From an uncultured Pseudomonadota bacterium (GTDB taxonomy: Bacteria; Pseudomonadota; Gammaproteobacteria; Steroidobacterales; Woeseiaceae), in contig CAJXJW010000003.1 of the NCBI GenBank assembly GCA_913055625.1, positions 248,001 to 312,000 on the forward strand: DNA of 64,000 bases, written 5' to 3'. This document shows positions 1-8,412 of this stretch, piece by piece (positions within the stretch are counted from its first letter, which is position 1; every line of letters begins with the position of its first letter). A program made the translations under genes and the position numbers. The notes under the pieces are model-generated. The model made no database searches and was not told the DNA's origin. It was given only the letters and a program-made list of their open reading frames with translations.

Positions 1-1850
1 AGCGCGGCGTTGCGCAGCACGGCGATGCACACGGCGTAGCGATACGCCGCAACGTTGCGTGCCGCCATTTCTTCCAGGCGGCCCAGCCAGCGCTCCATCG
101 TTTCCGCCTGGTCCGAGAGACACCGGGCGTCGCCCTGCAGAAGGCAGGCGCCGGCGATCGCCGTCGCGCGATCGAGCATGAAGTTTGGTGATTCCGGGAC
201 GGCTTCCACGCCGGCGCGTGCCGCTGCCGGATCGCCGGCGATGTTTCGCAGCGCGGCGCGGCGCTCGACCACCTGCGGCAGCCCCGGGAAGTTTTCCTCG
301 ACGTGGTCGAGCCAGGCGTCGGCACGCTCCGCGTCGCCCGCATTGAGCCACACGGACGCCATCACCAACGGCCCGACGGCGCTGCGCGGGTCTGACTCGA
401 CGATGCGCGCGCCCCAGCGCGCAGCGTCGACCGGCCGTCCGAGCCCATCGCCATAGACGCCCGCGAGATCGGCGAGCAACAACGTGCTGTTCGGGTGGCG
501 GGCCGTGCCGTCTTCGAGCACCGCCACCGCCTCCTCGAGCCGGCCCAGCCGGGCCAGCGCGTAGAACAGGTGCCGGTAGACGAACTCCGATTGCGGGTCG
601 AGTTCGCGAATACGCGAGAAAATACCGTACGCGAGTTCCGGGTCGTCCGTGAGTTCGACGAGCCCCAGCCCGCTGAGCGCCAGCGTATCGCCGGGATCCC
701 GCTCGATCGCCTGCAACAGGTACTCCTTCGCCCTGGCATTGTTCTGCTCGCGCCGGTAGGTCGAGCCCATGGCACGGTAGCCGCCGCTGTAGGTCGGATC
801 CGCGTCGATGGCCGTCTGCGCGGCCTCCCGCGCCGCGGCCAGGTACTCGTCGAAGCGTGCGGTATCGGCATCGACGAACAGGGCGTCGGTGTATCGCTCG
901 GCACGCGCTGTCCAGGCCTGCGCGTACTCCGGGTCGAGCGCGAGCGCACGATCGATCAGCAGGAGCACGTCGTCGGTCGCCGGATCGAACGGCCGCTGGG
1001 CGAGGTCCATCGGCAAACGGGTGGCGCGCATCAGCATGTCGTAGGCCTCGACACTGTCCGTGCCGTTTCGCAACACCCGGCGCCGGTCGAGATCGGAGAT
1101 CGAGATCTGGAGCTGCTCCATGATCGCGCTCGCCACGCGATCCTGGAGCTCGAAGATGTTCTCGAACGCGTCGTCGAACGTGCCGGACCAGATGTGCGAA
1201 CCGTCGGACGTGTCAATAAGCTGCGCGATGATCCGAACCTGCCCGCCCTGCCGCTGCACCGTACCTTCGAGCAGCGCGTCGACGTCAAGAACGTCGCCGA
1301 TCTCGCGGGTATCGCGGTTCGTGCCGCGGAACTGGAACGAGGAGTTGCGCGCGATGACCTTGAGGGACCGCAATTGCGCGAGCTTGTGCAGCAGCGTATC
1401 GGCGAGCCCGTCCGCGAAATACACGTCGTCCGCGACGCTCGACAGGTTTTCGAACGGCAACACCGCGATGGACTCGATGCGCCCGACCTCGGCGGCAGGT
1501 GTTTCTTCGCCGGCCCGGATCGCCGTGTCGTAGAGCGCCCAGCCGAGCCAGCCGAGGACGGCGAGGCTGACACCGACCACGAGCAGCGTGAATGCCCGGC
1601 TCCGTGCCGGTACCGCGCGGATGCCCGCCGGCGTGATATCGAACGCCCAGGCCAGGACCAGCGCGAGCGGAAAACCGATGGCCAGCACCGCCATGACCAG
1701 CAACATGATCCAGCGGGGCGCCTCGATATTCTCCAACACCAGGTCGAAGAACTGCAGCGTCACCCAGGCGCCGACGATGTACGCCGCAGCAACGCGAATC
1801 ACTTTTCGCTGCCGGAGTTCCGTGTAGAAGGATTTCGGCTCGTCGGCCAT
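1..1850 (-). CDS. TolB-like/TPR membrane protein (C-terminus beyond window)
   Basis: About 616 residues are visible from ATG at 1850; the frame is still open at base 1, so the gene is cut by the window edge. Residues 15-85 hold hydrophobic segments in a layout typical of these proteins (a VAAAYIVGAW helix, then a second helix ending WAFDITPAG, then a third). Residues about 105-225 form a TolB/FlgO-like domain (IAVLPFENLS, YFADGLADTL, ARNSSFQFRG, EGTVQRQGGQVRI, LIDTSDGSHIW). The rest is tetratricopeptide repeats. Proteins of this plan are abundant in Woeseiales- and Xanthomonadales-like genomes, sometimes with an N-terminal winged-helix or adenylate cyclase domain; neither is seen here. A role as an inner-membrane scaffold or signalling protein is inferred. 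Two relatives lie at 25.5-27.5 kb and 33.2-35.0 kb. It is divergent from the SulP gene. Confidence 0.88.
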   Translation of the reverse strand, partial: MADEPKSFYTELRQRKVIRVAAAYIVGAWVTLQFFDLVLENIEAPRWIMLLVMAVLAIGFPLALVLAWAFDITPAGIRAVPARSRAFTLLVVGVSLAVLGWLGWALYDTAIRAGEETPAAEVGRIESIAVLPFENLSSVADDVYFADGLADTLLHKLAQLRSLKVIARNSSFQFRGTNRDTREIGDVLDVDALLEGTVQRQGGQVRIIAQLIDTSDGSHIWSGTFDDAFENIFELQDRVASAIMEQLQISISDLDRRRVLRNGTDSVEAYDMLMRATRLPMDLAQRPFDPATDDVLLLIDRALALDPEYAQAWTARAERYTDALFVDADTARFDEYLAAAREAAQTAIDADPTYSGGYRAMGSTYRREQNNARAKEYLLQAIERDPGDTLALSGLGLVELTDDPELAYGIFSRIRELDPQSEFVYRHLFYALARLGRLEEAVAVLEDGTARHPNSTLLLADLAGVYGDGLGRPVDAARWGARIVESDPRSAVGPLVMASVWLNAGDAERADAWLDHVEENFPGLPQVVERRAALRNIAGDPAAARAGVEAVPESPNFMLDRATAIAGACLLQGDARCLSDQAETMERWLGRLEEMAARNVAAYRYAVCIAVLRNAA

Positions 1851-2016
1851 GCATTCGTTCGATCGGGGCGAAGACGACAGGATAGCAAGGCCGCGACGAG
1901 CGACGCGAGCTAACGCGCCGGCCCGGACATACGTGGCGCCCGCTATTGCGGCGACGTGACACATTGCCGATACTCCCGCTCGCCGGGCGCCCGATGCCCG
2001 GCGTATCGGAAAGACA

Positions 2017-3648
2017 TTGATCAACACGCTCGGACTGAAGAACCTCCGCGGAGACCTGTACGGCGGCGTCACGGCCGCCATCGTCGCGCTGCCCCTGGCA
2101 CTCGCGTTCGGCGTCGCCTCCGGCATCGGCCCGATCGCCGGACTTTACGGTGCCATCTGCGTCGGCCTGTTTGCTGCACTGTTCGGCGGCACGCCGTCCC
2201 AGATATCCGGCCCGACCGGCCCGATGACGATCGTGTCGGCGACGGTATTCACGCAGTTCGCGGCGCAGCCGGCCATCGCGTTCACCGTCGTGATGCTGGC
2301 CGGCGCGTTCCAGATCCTGTTCAGCCGCTTGCGCTTCGGTCGCTACATCAACCTGATGCCGTTGCCGGTGATCTCCGGCTTCATGACCGGTATTGGCCTG
2401 ATCATCATCATCCTTCAGCTCGAACCGCTGCTTGGCCGACCCACGGAGGCCAACGTGATCAACGCGCTCACGTTGCTGCCGGACGACCTGCGTTCTCCGA
2501 ACACGGCAGCGCTGCTGCTGGGGCTGGCAACCTTCGTCGTGTGCATCGGCACGCCCAAGGCGGTATCCCGGCTGGTGCCGCCGCCGCTGATCGCGCTGGT
2601 CGGCGGCACGCTGGTCGCGCTGGCCCTGCCGCCGATGCCGTTGCTGGGCGAAGTCCCGTCGGGCCTGCCGACGCTGCAGATTCCCGCCGTCGACGTCGAG
2701 AAGCTCGGACTCATTCTCGTCAGCGCGCTCGTGCTGGCCGCGCTGGGATCGATCGACAGCCTCCTGACGTCTCTCGTCGCCGACAACGTGAGCCGTTCGT
2801 TTCACGATTCCGACCGCGAGCTGTTCGGCCAGGGCGTCGGCAACCTGGTTGCCGGCCTTGCGGGCGGGCTGCCCGGCGCCGGCGCGACCATGCGCACTCT
2901 GGCGAACCTGAAGGCGGGCGGACGCACTCCGCTGTCGGGTGTGATTCATGCCGTCTTGCTGCTCGTCATCGTGCTCGGCTTCGGACAGGTCGTCAGCTTC
3001 GTGCCGCACGCCGTACTCGCCGGAATCCTGTTGAAGGTCGGCGTCGACGTTGTCGACTGGCGCTTCCTGCGGCGCCTGCCGCACACGCCGAGGCCCGACC
3101 AGGTCCTGATGCTGCTGGTGCTCGTGCTGACGGTGTTCGTCGACGTCATCACCGCCGTCGCCGCCGGGTTCGTCCTGGCGAGCCTCGTGTTCGTAAAGGA
3201 GATGACGGACCTGCAGGTGCGCTCGATTCGCACGATCGTCGATGAGCACGAACACGACCTGCTGTCACCGACCGAGTCCGCTGCGTTCCGCCGCTGCGCA
3301 GGACGGGCCGCGATACTGCATCTGTCCGGGGCGATGAGCTTCGGCGCCGCGAACGAGATGATGCGGCGCATCGTCGGCGTGCGGCCGACGGACGTCCTGA
3401 TCATCGACCTGGCCGACGTGCCGGGTATCGACGGCAGCATGGCGATGATGCTGGAACAACTCATCGAGAGAGCGCATGACGCCGGGCAGGTGGTGCTGGT
3501 CGTCGGCTTGCAGGCGAGTGTCGCGCGCATGCTGAGCCGCCTCGGCGTGCTGGACCTCCTCCGCGAGACGACGCGGTTCGGCGCACGACTCGACGCGATC
3601 GAGGCCGCCGGCGCCGAGATCCGGCGTCGCGAGGCCGCGTCCGCCTAG
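2017..3648 (+). CDS. SulP family anion transporter with STAS domain
   Basis: A 543-residue inner-membrane transporter. The N-terminus carries the SulP core (LYGGVTAAIVALPLALAFGVASGIGPIAGLYGA, then a GGTPSQISGPTGPMT stretch), followed by about ten hydrophobic segments to residue 395. Residues about 430-535 form a cytoplasmic STAS domain (AILHLSGAMSFGAANEM, VLIIDLADVPGIDGSMAMMLEQL). Family members move sulfate, bicarbonate or other anions, usually coupled to Na+ or H+. No carbonic anhydrase or sulfur gene is adjacent, so the substrate is open. The gene ends in a CTAG shared with the stop of convergent mtgA. Confidence 0.92.
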   Translation: MINTLGLKNLRGDLYGGVTAAIVALPLALAFGVASGIGPIAGLYGAICVGLFAALFGGTPSQISGPTGPMTIVSATVFTQFAAQPAIAFTVVMLAGAFQILFSRLRFGRYINLMPLPVISGFMTGIGLIIIILQLEPLLGRPTEANVINALTLLPDDLRSPNTAALLLGLATFVVCIGTPKAVSRLVPPPLIALVGGTLVALALPPMPLLGEVPSGLPTLQIPAVDVEKLGLILVSALVLAALGSIDSLLTSLVADNVSRSFHDSDRELFGQGVGNLVAGLAGGLPGAGATMRTLANLKAGGRTPLSGVIHAVLLLVIVLGFGQVVSFVPHAVLAGILLKVGVDVVDWRFLRRLPHTPRPDQVLMLLVLVLTVFVDVITAVAAGFVLASLVFVKEMTDLQVRSIRTIVDEHEHDLLSPTESAAFRRCAGRAAILHLSGAMSFGAANEMMRRIVGVRPTDVLIIDLADVPGIDGSMAMMLEQLIERAHDAGQVVLVVGLQASVARMLSRLGVLDLLRETTRFGARLDAIEAAGAEIRRREAASA

Positions 3649-4382
3649 TCGTCGAGACGGCGCAGCCAGTCTTCCCGCCGCAGCCGTTGCATCTGCCCCA
3701 GAATCCAGGCCTGGCGCTCGCGCAGGTACGGCGTCGGCGAATCCGCCCGCAGCCGCAGCGGGCTCGGCAGCGTGGCGGCCAGTAGCGCGGCATCCGCATC
3801 GCTGAGCCCCGCGGCGGTCTTGCCGAAATAATAGCGGCCGGCCGCGCCGACGCCGTAGATACCGGGCCCGAGCTCCGCGACGTTGACGTAGATTTCGAGA
3901 ATGCGCCGTTTCGGCAGGCACGACTCCGCCACCAGCGTCAGCCAGGCCTCGAGACCCTTGCGGACCAGGCTTCGCGACGACGACAGGTAGAGGTTCTTGA
4001 CGAGTTGCTGCGTGATCGTCGACGCGCCGCGAAGCCGCCCGCCCTGCTGTGCCGTATCGATGGACTTGCGTATCTGCCCGACGTCGAAGCCGAAATGCTC
4101 CGCGAACCGTTGGTCTTCGCTCGCGACCACGGCGAGCGGCATCGCGGTACCGAGTGCCGCCCAGTCCACCCACTCGTGCAACAGCGGCTCGCGGCCGCTG
4201 CCGCTGCCGTCGCGCAACATGAACGACGTCGTCGGCGGGTCGATCCAGCGCAGCGGCAGCACCGCCAGGACGCTCAGCGCGACGCTCGCCACGACCACGA
4301 TCCCGGTCCACCGGAGCACGCGACGCAGGATCCGGCGGGCCCGGCTGTCGGCGGGCTTCTTTGCCTTCCGCTTCGCCGCCAT
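3645..4382 (-). CDS. mtgA: Monofunctional peptidoglycan transglycosylase MtgA
   Basis: 245 residues, the usual MtgA size. A basic N-terminus and one membrane anchor (residues about 22-45) precede a GT51 glycosyltransferase domain. The GT51 motifs appear in order: VVASEDQRFAEHFGFD with the catalytic Glu, RGASTITQQLVKNL, RKGLEAWL, and KRRILEIYVNVAELGPGIYG. There is no transpeptidase domain, which separates it from class A PBPs. It polymerises lipid II glycan strands on the periplasmic face of the inner membrane. It lies 5 bases downstream of the envelope-protein gene on the same strand, so the two are probably co-transcribed. Its stop overlaps the SulP stop. Confidence 0.95.
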   Translation of the reverse strand: MAAKRKAKKPADSRARRILRRVLRWTGIVVVASVALSVLAVLPLRWIDPPTTSFMLRDGSGSGREPLLHEWVDWAALGTAMPLAVVASEDQRFAEHFGFDVGQIRKSIDTAQQGGRLRGASTITQQLVKNLYLSSSRSLVRKGLEAWLTLVAESCLPKRRILEIYVNVAELGPGIYGVGAAGRYYFGKTAAGLSDADAALLAATLPSPLRLRADSPTPYLRERQAWILGQMQRLRREDWLRRLDD

Positions 4383-4387
4383 CGCCG

Positions 4388-5263
4388 CTACTCGTCGAAC
4401 ACGGAGCGGAAATACAGGCGAATGCCGTCGAACGTGGCGTCACCATCGTCGTCTTCCCCGTGCCGGTACGCGATACCGATGCGCTCCCAGCTCAGCCGCC
4501 ACAGGCGCATTCGTTCCGCCCGCCGAAACGCGAATCCGATCTCGACGTCCTGCGTGATCGATGCGCTGATGTCGCCGATCTCGCTGACGGACAGGCTGTC
4601 GAGGTAACGCGTCGCCGTCGCGTGCACGATGACCTGCGCCGCGCCACCTTCAAGCGCGTGCTCGTACTCCGCCGACAGGGACAACGGCAGGATGCGCCCT
4701 GATCGGTCACGGTCTGTGTGATAGCCGAACTGCTCCAGCGCCGCGATCAGGTTCCAGTGGCGTCCGTCGGCACCCAGGCGGTAGCGCGCGCGGAAGCCCA
4801 GGCGGTGAATCAGCGCGTTCTCGGCGCCGTCCAGCCGCGCGCCGATGCCGAGGTGCGCCATGCCCAGCAGGGTCCAGCGGTCGTTGACCGCGAGCGTCGC
4901 GTAGACACCGGGCACGACCGTCAGCGTGGCCACGTTGTCCGGGTCCAGAGTGCCCGGCAGGTTCCCGAGGTCGAACTGCGACAGGCCGATGGTCGACGGC
5001 AGCAGGAACTCGATGCCGGCACGCCGCGGCGTGCCCGGCTCCGCCGACGGGTTGCGCAGCGTCCAGCGCGGCGTGAACCCGAAGACCCAGACCGTCTCCT
5101 CGTCGTCGAACCGGTACGCGCCGGTGCCGAGGAACGGGGCCATTGCCCAGTGTTCCGTCTGCACGGCGGCGCGCTCCTGCGCGGCCGCGGCGCCGTGTCC
5201 CGCGAGAAACGGGGCCGCCAGGCTGCAGACGATGAGGGCATGGAATCGGTGACGGTAGGGCAT
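4388..5263 (-). CDS. Exported beta-rich envelope protein, family unknown
   Basis: 291 residues from ATG at 5263. A signal peptide spans about residues 1-28 (hydrophobic core, then GHGAAAAQE). The mature part alternates polar and hydrophobic residues and ends with aromatic Phe near the C-terminus (IRLYFRSVFDE). Strand-like pieces such as VWVFGFTPRWTLRN, FRARYRLGADGRHWNLIAALEQFGYH and WERIGIAYRHG suggest a small outer-membrane barrel of 10-12 strands. I do not recognise a named family. It precedes mtgA by 5 bases on the same strand, so an envelope role is likely. It is divergent from the lipoprotein gene at 5402. Confidence 0.78.
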   Translation of the reverse strand: MPYRHRFHALIVCSLAAPFLAGHGAAAAQERAAVQTEHWAMAPFLGTGAYRFDDEETVWVFGFTPRWTLRNPSAEPGTPRRAGIEFLLPSTIGLSQFDLGNLPGTLDPDNVATLTVVPGVYATLAVNDRWTLLGMAHLGIGARLDGAENALIHRLGFRARYRLGADGRHWNLIAALEQFGYHTDRDRSGRILPLSLSAEYEHALEGGAAQVIVHATATRYLDSLSVSEIGDISASITQDVEIGFAFRRAERMRLWRLSWERIGIAYRHGEDDDGDATFDGIRLYFRSVFDE

Positions 5264-5401
5264 GGTCGGTTGGCGCCGCCGACATTATCGCATTCCGCCG
5301 CGGTCGGCACCGGCAACCTGTGGCGCGCGCAGTGTGAACGCGGTCACGCTTCGACCGCGCCGCGGGCGTACACTGGCCGAAGATCCCTCGGGAGTCCGAC
5401 G

Positions 5402-6361
5402 ATGCGCCGATTCATCCATCCGCTGCCACTCCTGGCCCTTGTTCTCGCGGGTTGCGGGGGCAGCGGCGGGGACAGCGGCACGCCGCCGCCGTCAGCCAGC
5501 TTTCCGATCACGTCCGCTAACGCGCAGGCCGCTTCCGCGAAGGCCTGGCAGGCCGCGAACGACAGCGCATCGTACGCGGAACTTGCCGGCACGGGCGGCA
5601 TCATCTCTTCCTCGCCGGGCGGATTCACGAAGGTGTCCGCTGTGTCGTCCGGCTGGCTGCCGCGCGTGCTCGAAAAGATTCCGTTCGGGCCCGAGACGTT
5701 CGCCTGCCTGGTCAGCGGTACGGTCACCTACTCCGGCGACATCGCCGACGCCACGACGCTGACCGCCGGCGACGTCGTCAACGCGGAGTTCGACGCCTGC
5801 GATGACGGCGCCGGCGCGGTCATCGACGGCGCTCTCTCGATGACGATCGACGCGTTTTCGGGCGACCTCGCCGGTGGTGCCTACGCCATCACGTTGACGA
5901 TCGAGCTGTCGGACTTCCAGGCATCGGTCGGCAACGAGGCCGAAGTTGCGAACGGGGCTATCACGGTGTCCCTCGACACGACCTCGCTGCCCGTCATCAC
6001 GGCCAGCGTCGGTGGCGACGGCCTGACCGTCGATGCGAACGCGGCGACGTTCTCACTCACCAACTTCCTGGCCCAGCAGTCCGTCGACACGGAGCCGTTC
6101 ATCCCAACCTTCACGTTCGTCGCGTCGGGCACGCTGGATACCAGCGAACTTCCGGGGTCCGTCACTTACACCACGCCGACGGAATTCGAGGGTCTGGCGG
6201 GCGAGTATCCCTACGCGGGTGCGCTGCGTGTCGCGGGCGAGAATTCGGCGGCGCGGCTCGTCGCGATCGACAACGTCAACGTCCGGATCGACGTGGACGC
6301 GGACGGCGACGGGAACTACGAGTCGAACATCGACACGACCTGGTCCGAACTGGACGACTAG
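5402..6361 (+). CDS. Putative secreted lipoprotein
   Basis: 319 residues. The N-terminus MRRFIHPLPLLALVLAGC is a lipoprotein signal with lipobox LAGC (Cys18), followed by a flexible Gly/Ser/Pro linker. The mature protein is acidic, rich in Thr/Asp/Val and predicted all-beta. It ends in a short Asp-rich segment (DVDADGDGNYESNIDTTW) that resembles a calcium-binding loop of the DxDxDG kind. The family is not recognised. The ATG at 5402 is chosen because it starts the signal peptide. Its TAG overlaps the mpg stop within a shared CTAG. Confidence 0.8.
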   Translation: MRRFIHPLPLLALVLAGCGGSGGDSGTPPPSASFPITSANAQAASAKAWQAANDSASYAELAGTGGIISSSPGGFTKVSAVSSGWLPRVLEKIPFGPETFACLVSGTVTYSGDIADATTLTAGDVVNAEFDACDDGAGAVIDGALSMTIDAFSGDLAGGAYAITLTIELSDFQASVGNEAEVANGAITVSLDTTSLPVITASVGGDGLTVDANAATFSLTNFLAQQSVDTEPFIPTFTFVASGTLDTSELPGSVTYTTPTEFEGLAGEYPYAGALRVAGENSAARLVAIDNVNVRIDVDADGDGNYESNIDTTWSELDD

Positions 6362-6933
6362 GCCAGCAGGCGAAAACGGTACGGCCGCGCCGCGTCTTCG
6401 CCGGCGTAGTCGATGCCAACGCGCGGCCCCGACGTGATGCGCGCCGGATCCACGGCGTCCCCGGACTCGATCCAGATGCGCGGCCCCGACAACGAAACAC
6501 CACTCATCGACGTACGTATTCCCAACGCCTGCGACAGCGTACCGGGCCCGGCCGCCAGCCGCCCGTCGACCCGGGAGCGTCCGCGCCGCCGGAGCATCGT
6601 CGAAGCACCCGCCACCGGCGTTCCGGCGCGGATGAGCACCGCGTGCGGCACATCGGGGGGTCCGGTCACGACATTGAACAGGTGGTGTATCCCGTAGCAG
6701 AGATACACGTACGCAATCCCGCCGGCCGCGTACATCGGCTCGGTGCGGGCCGTGCGCCGGCCGCCCCAGGCATGGCTCGCCCGGTCCGTCACGCCGGCGT
6801 AGGCCTCGGTCTCCGTGATCGTGAGGGCCGTTTCTGCGCCGCGAATTCGCGTATGCAGGACGGCGCCGAGCAACTCGCGGGCAACGAGCGTGACGTCTTC
6901 ACGCCGGTAGAAGGCCGCTGCCAGCGGCTTCAC
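6358..6933 (-). CDS. mpg: DNA-3-methyladenine glycosylase (AAG/Mpg family)
   Basis: 191 residues with the AAG fold. ALTITETEAYAGVTDRASHA contains the catalytic Glu region; ARTEPMYAAGGIAYVYLCYGIHHLFNVVT is the hallmark YVYxxYGxHxxxNV block; AVLIRAGTPV and AAGPGTLSQALGI follow. The enzyme excises alkylated purines such as 3-methyladenine and hypoxanthine for base-excision repair. The start is GTG at 6933, which overlaps the sirtuin stop as GTGA, so translation of the two genes is probably coupled. The 3' end overlaps the convergent lipoprotein gene by 4 bases. Confidence 0.94.
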   Translation of the reverse strand: MKPLAAAFYRREDVTLVARELLGAVLHTRIRGAETALTITETEAYAGVTDRASHAWGGRRTARTEPMYAAGGIAYVYLCYGIHHLFNVVTGPPDVPHAVLIRAGTPVAGASTMLRRRGRSRVDGRLAAGPGTLSQALGIRTSMSGVSLSGPRIWIESGDAVDPARITSGPRVGIDYAGEDAARPYRFRLLA

Positions 6934-7784
6934 GCGGTCGGGCGGCCGGTGGCGCGGTCCCGGGGCAGTGCGGCGATCATCGCGGCGAGCGTGCTGCCGC
7001 AGTCCGCGTCGACCTTGATGCGCGCCTCGTCATCGGCACGCGTGACGCCCTGGTTCAGTATCGCGACCGGTTTGCCGAGCGCTGCCGCCTGGCGGACGAA
7101 GCGCAGGCCCGAGTAAACCATCAGCGACGAACCGACGACGAGCAGGCCGCCGGCACGGCCGACAGCGGCCGTCGCGTCGGCGACGCGACCGGGCGGCACC
7201 GACTCACCGAAAAACACGACGTCCGGCTTGACGAGCCCGCCGCACGCCTCGCAACCCGGCACCCGAAACGCCTCGATATCCGCGGCCGCAAACTCCACGT
7301 CGCCGTCGGGGCGCCACTCGGCCACGGCGCCGTCCCAGCCCGGGTTCGCCGCGGCCAGGCGCTGCTGCCACCGGTCCCGGGCGCCGCCCGCGCCGCAGTC
7401 CAGGCAGACGACGCGATCCAGTCGGCCGTGCAGGTCGATGACGCGCCGGCTCCCGGCGCAGCCGTGCAGGCCGTCGACGTTCTGGGTCACTATCGTGTCG
7501 ACGTAGCCGCCCTCCTCCAGCGTGGCGAGCGAGCGGTGGGCCGCGTTCGGCCGGGCGCCGCCGATGCGTCGCCAGCCCGCGAAGCTGCGTGCCCAGTAGC
7601 GCCGGCGTACCGGCGCCTGCGAGATGAAATCCCGGTATTGCGCCGGCCGGGTGTGCTTCCAGTTGCCGTCACGATCGCGGTAGTCGGGGATCCCGGATGC
7701 CGTGCTGACGCCGGCGCCGGACAGCACCGTGACGGTGCCGGCATCGGCGATGAATCGGGATAGAGCGTCGGGACTGGCGGCCAT
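6930..7784 (-). CDS. SIR2-family NAD-dependent protein deacylase
   Basis: 284 residues from ATG at 7784. Sirtuin motifs are in order: VLSGAGVSTASGIPDYRD (NAD binding), TQNVDGLH, the catalytic His in VIDLHGRL, Zn-binding Cys pairs CLDC and CEAC about 50 residues apart, KPDVVFFGES and VVGSSLMVYSG. The layout (GIPDYRDRDGNWK, YWARSFAGW) is that of class II/SIRT4-like sirtuins rather than CobB. It removes acyl groups from protein lysines using NAD+. It is the first gene of a coupled pair with mpg. An in-frame extension to 7838 is open but lacks family similarity and is not used. Confidence 0.93.
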   Translation of the reverse strand: MAASPDALSRFIADAGTVTVLSGAGVSTASGIPDYRDRDGNWKHTRPAQYRDFISQAPVRRRYWARSFAGWRRIGGARPNAAHRSLATLEEGGYVDTIVTQNVDGLHGCAGSRRVIDLHGRLDRVVCLDCGAGGARDRWQQRLAAANPGWDGAVAEWRPDGDVEFAAADIEAFRVPGCEACGGLVKPDVVFFGESVPPGRVADATAAVGRAGGLLVVGSSLMVYSGLRFVRQAAALGKPVAILNQGVTRADDEARIKVDADCGSTLAAMIAALPRDRATGRPTA

Positions 7785-7806
7785 TTGCCCAGTATACCGG
7801 GCCCGG

Positions 7807-8412
7807 TCAGCGCTCCAGGACCGCCGCGACCAGCGCATCGACGGCGCGCTTCAGGCAGGCCCGGTCGAGGTCCGGCTCGCGCGTTTTCCGGGCTTTCAGC
7901 CCGTCGATCAGGATCACGAACGCCAGCGCCCGCTGGCGGGCGATCTCGGGTGCCAGGCCGTGCCCACCCTTGTCGGGACTGCGTGCCAGCCAGTCCGCGA
8001 GCTCCGCGCGCACGGCCAGGTCGATGCGGTGAATCGCGGCGCCGATCTCCGGGTCGCGGGCCGCCTCGGCCGACATCTCCATGAACAGCGGCGCGCTGAT
8101 CGATTCGACGTCTTCTGCATCCTGCGATTCGAAGTAGTCGACGAGAGTCGTCGCCAGGTCGTCCGTGCTGCGCATCTCGCGCACCCGCTGCTGGATGATC
8201 GCGAGCTGCGATTCGATGATCGCGAGGATGATCGCGTTCTTGTTCTCGAAGTAGCGGTAAATGAGGCCCGGGCTCATCCCGGCCGTCGCCGCGATCGTCG
8301 CCATGCTCGCGCTGTGGAAACCTTCGCGGACGAAGCAGCGCGTCGCCGCCTTCAGGATGCGCTCGCGCTGCTGCTGTTTGTGCGACTCGGCGACGGACGG
8401 TACGCCGGTCAT
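7807..8412 (-). CDS. TetR family transcriptional repressor of the RND operon
   Basis: 201 residues. The N-terminal helix-turn-helix is clear at about residues 15-60 ([46 protein letters not shown]). The C-terminal ligand domain is only loosely conserved, as usual. The ATG at 8412 overlaps the RND pump stop as ATGA, so this is the last gene of the adaptor-pump-repressor operon and autoregulation is expected. The likely site is the palindrome at 12756-12771 ahead of the adaptor gene. The ligand is unknown. Confidence 0.92.
   Translation of the reverse strand: MTGVPSVAESHKQQQRERILKAATRCFVREGFHSASMATIAATAGMSPGLIYRYFENKNAIILAIIESQLAIIQQRVREMRSTDDLATTLVDYFESQDAEDVESISAPLFMEMSAEAARDPEIGAAIHRIDLAVRAELADWLARSPDKGGHGLAPEIARQRALAFVILIDGLKARKTREPDLDRACLKRAVDALVAAVLER

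Noticed and set aside
1285..3255. A 656-codon open frame on the minus strand opposite sulP
   Set aside because: It is a low-complexity Gln/Arg/Asp/His-rich antisense of the SulP gene and runs into the TolB/TPR gene in another frame; no family similarity.
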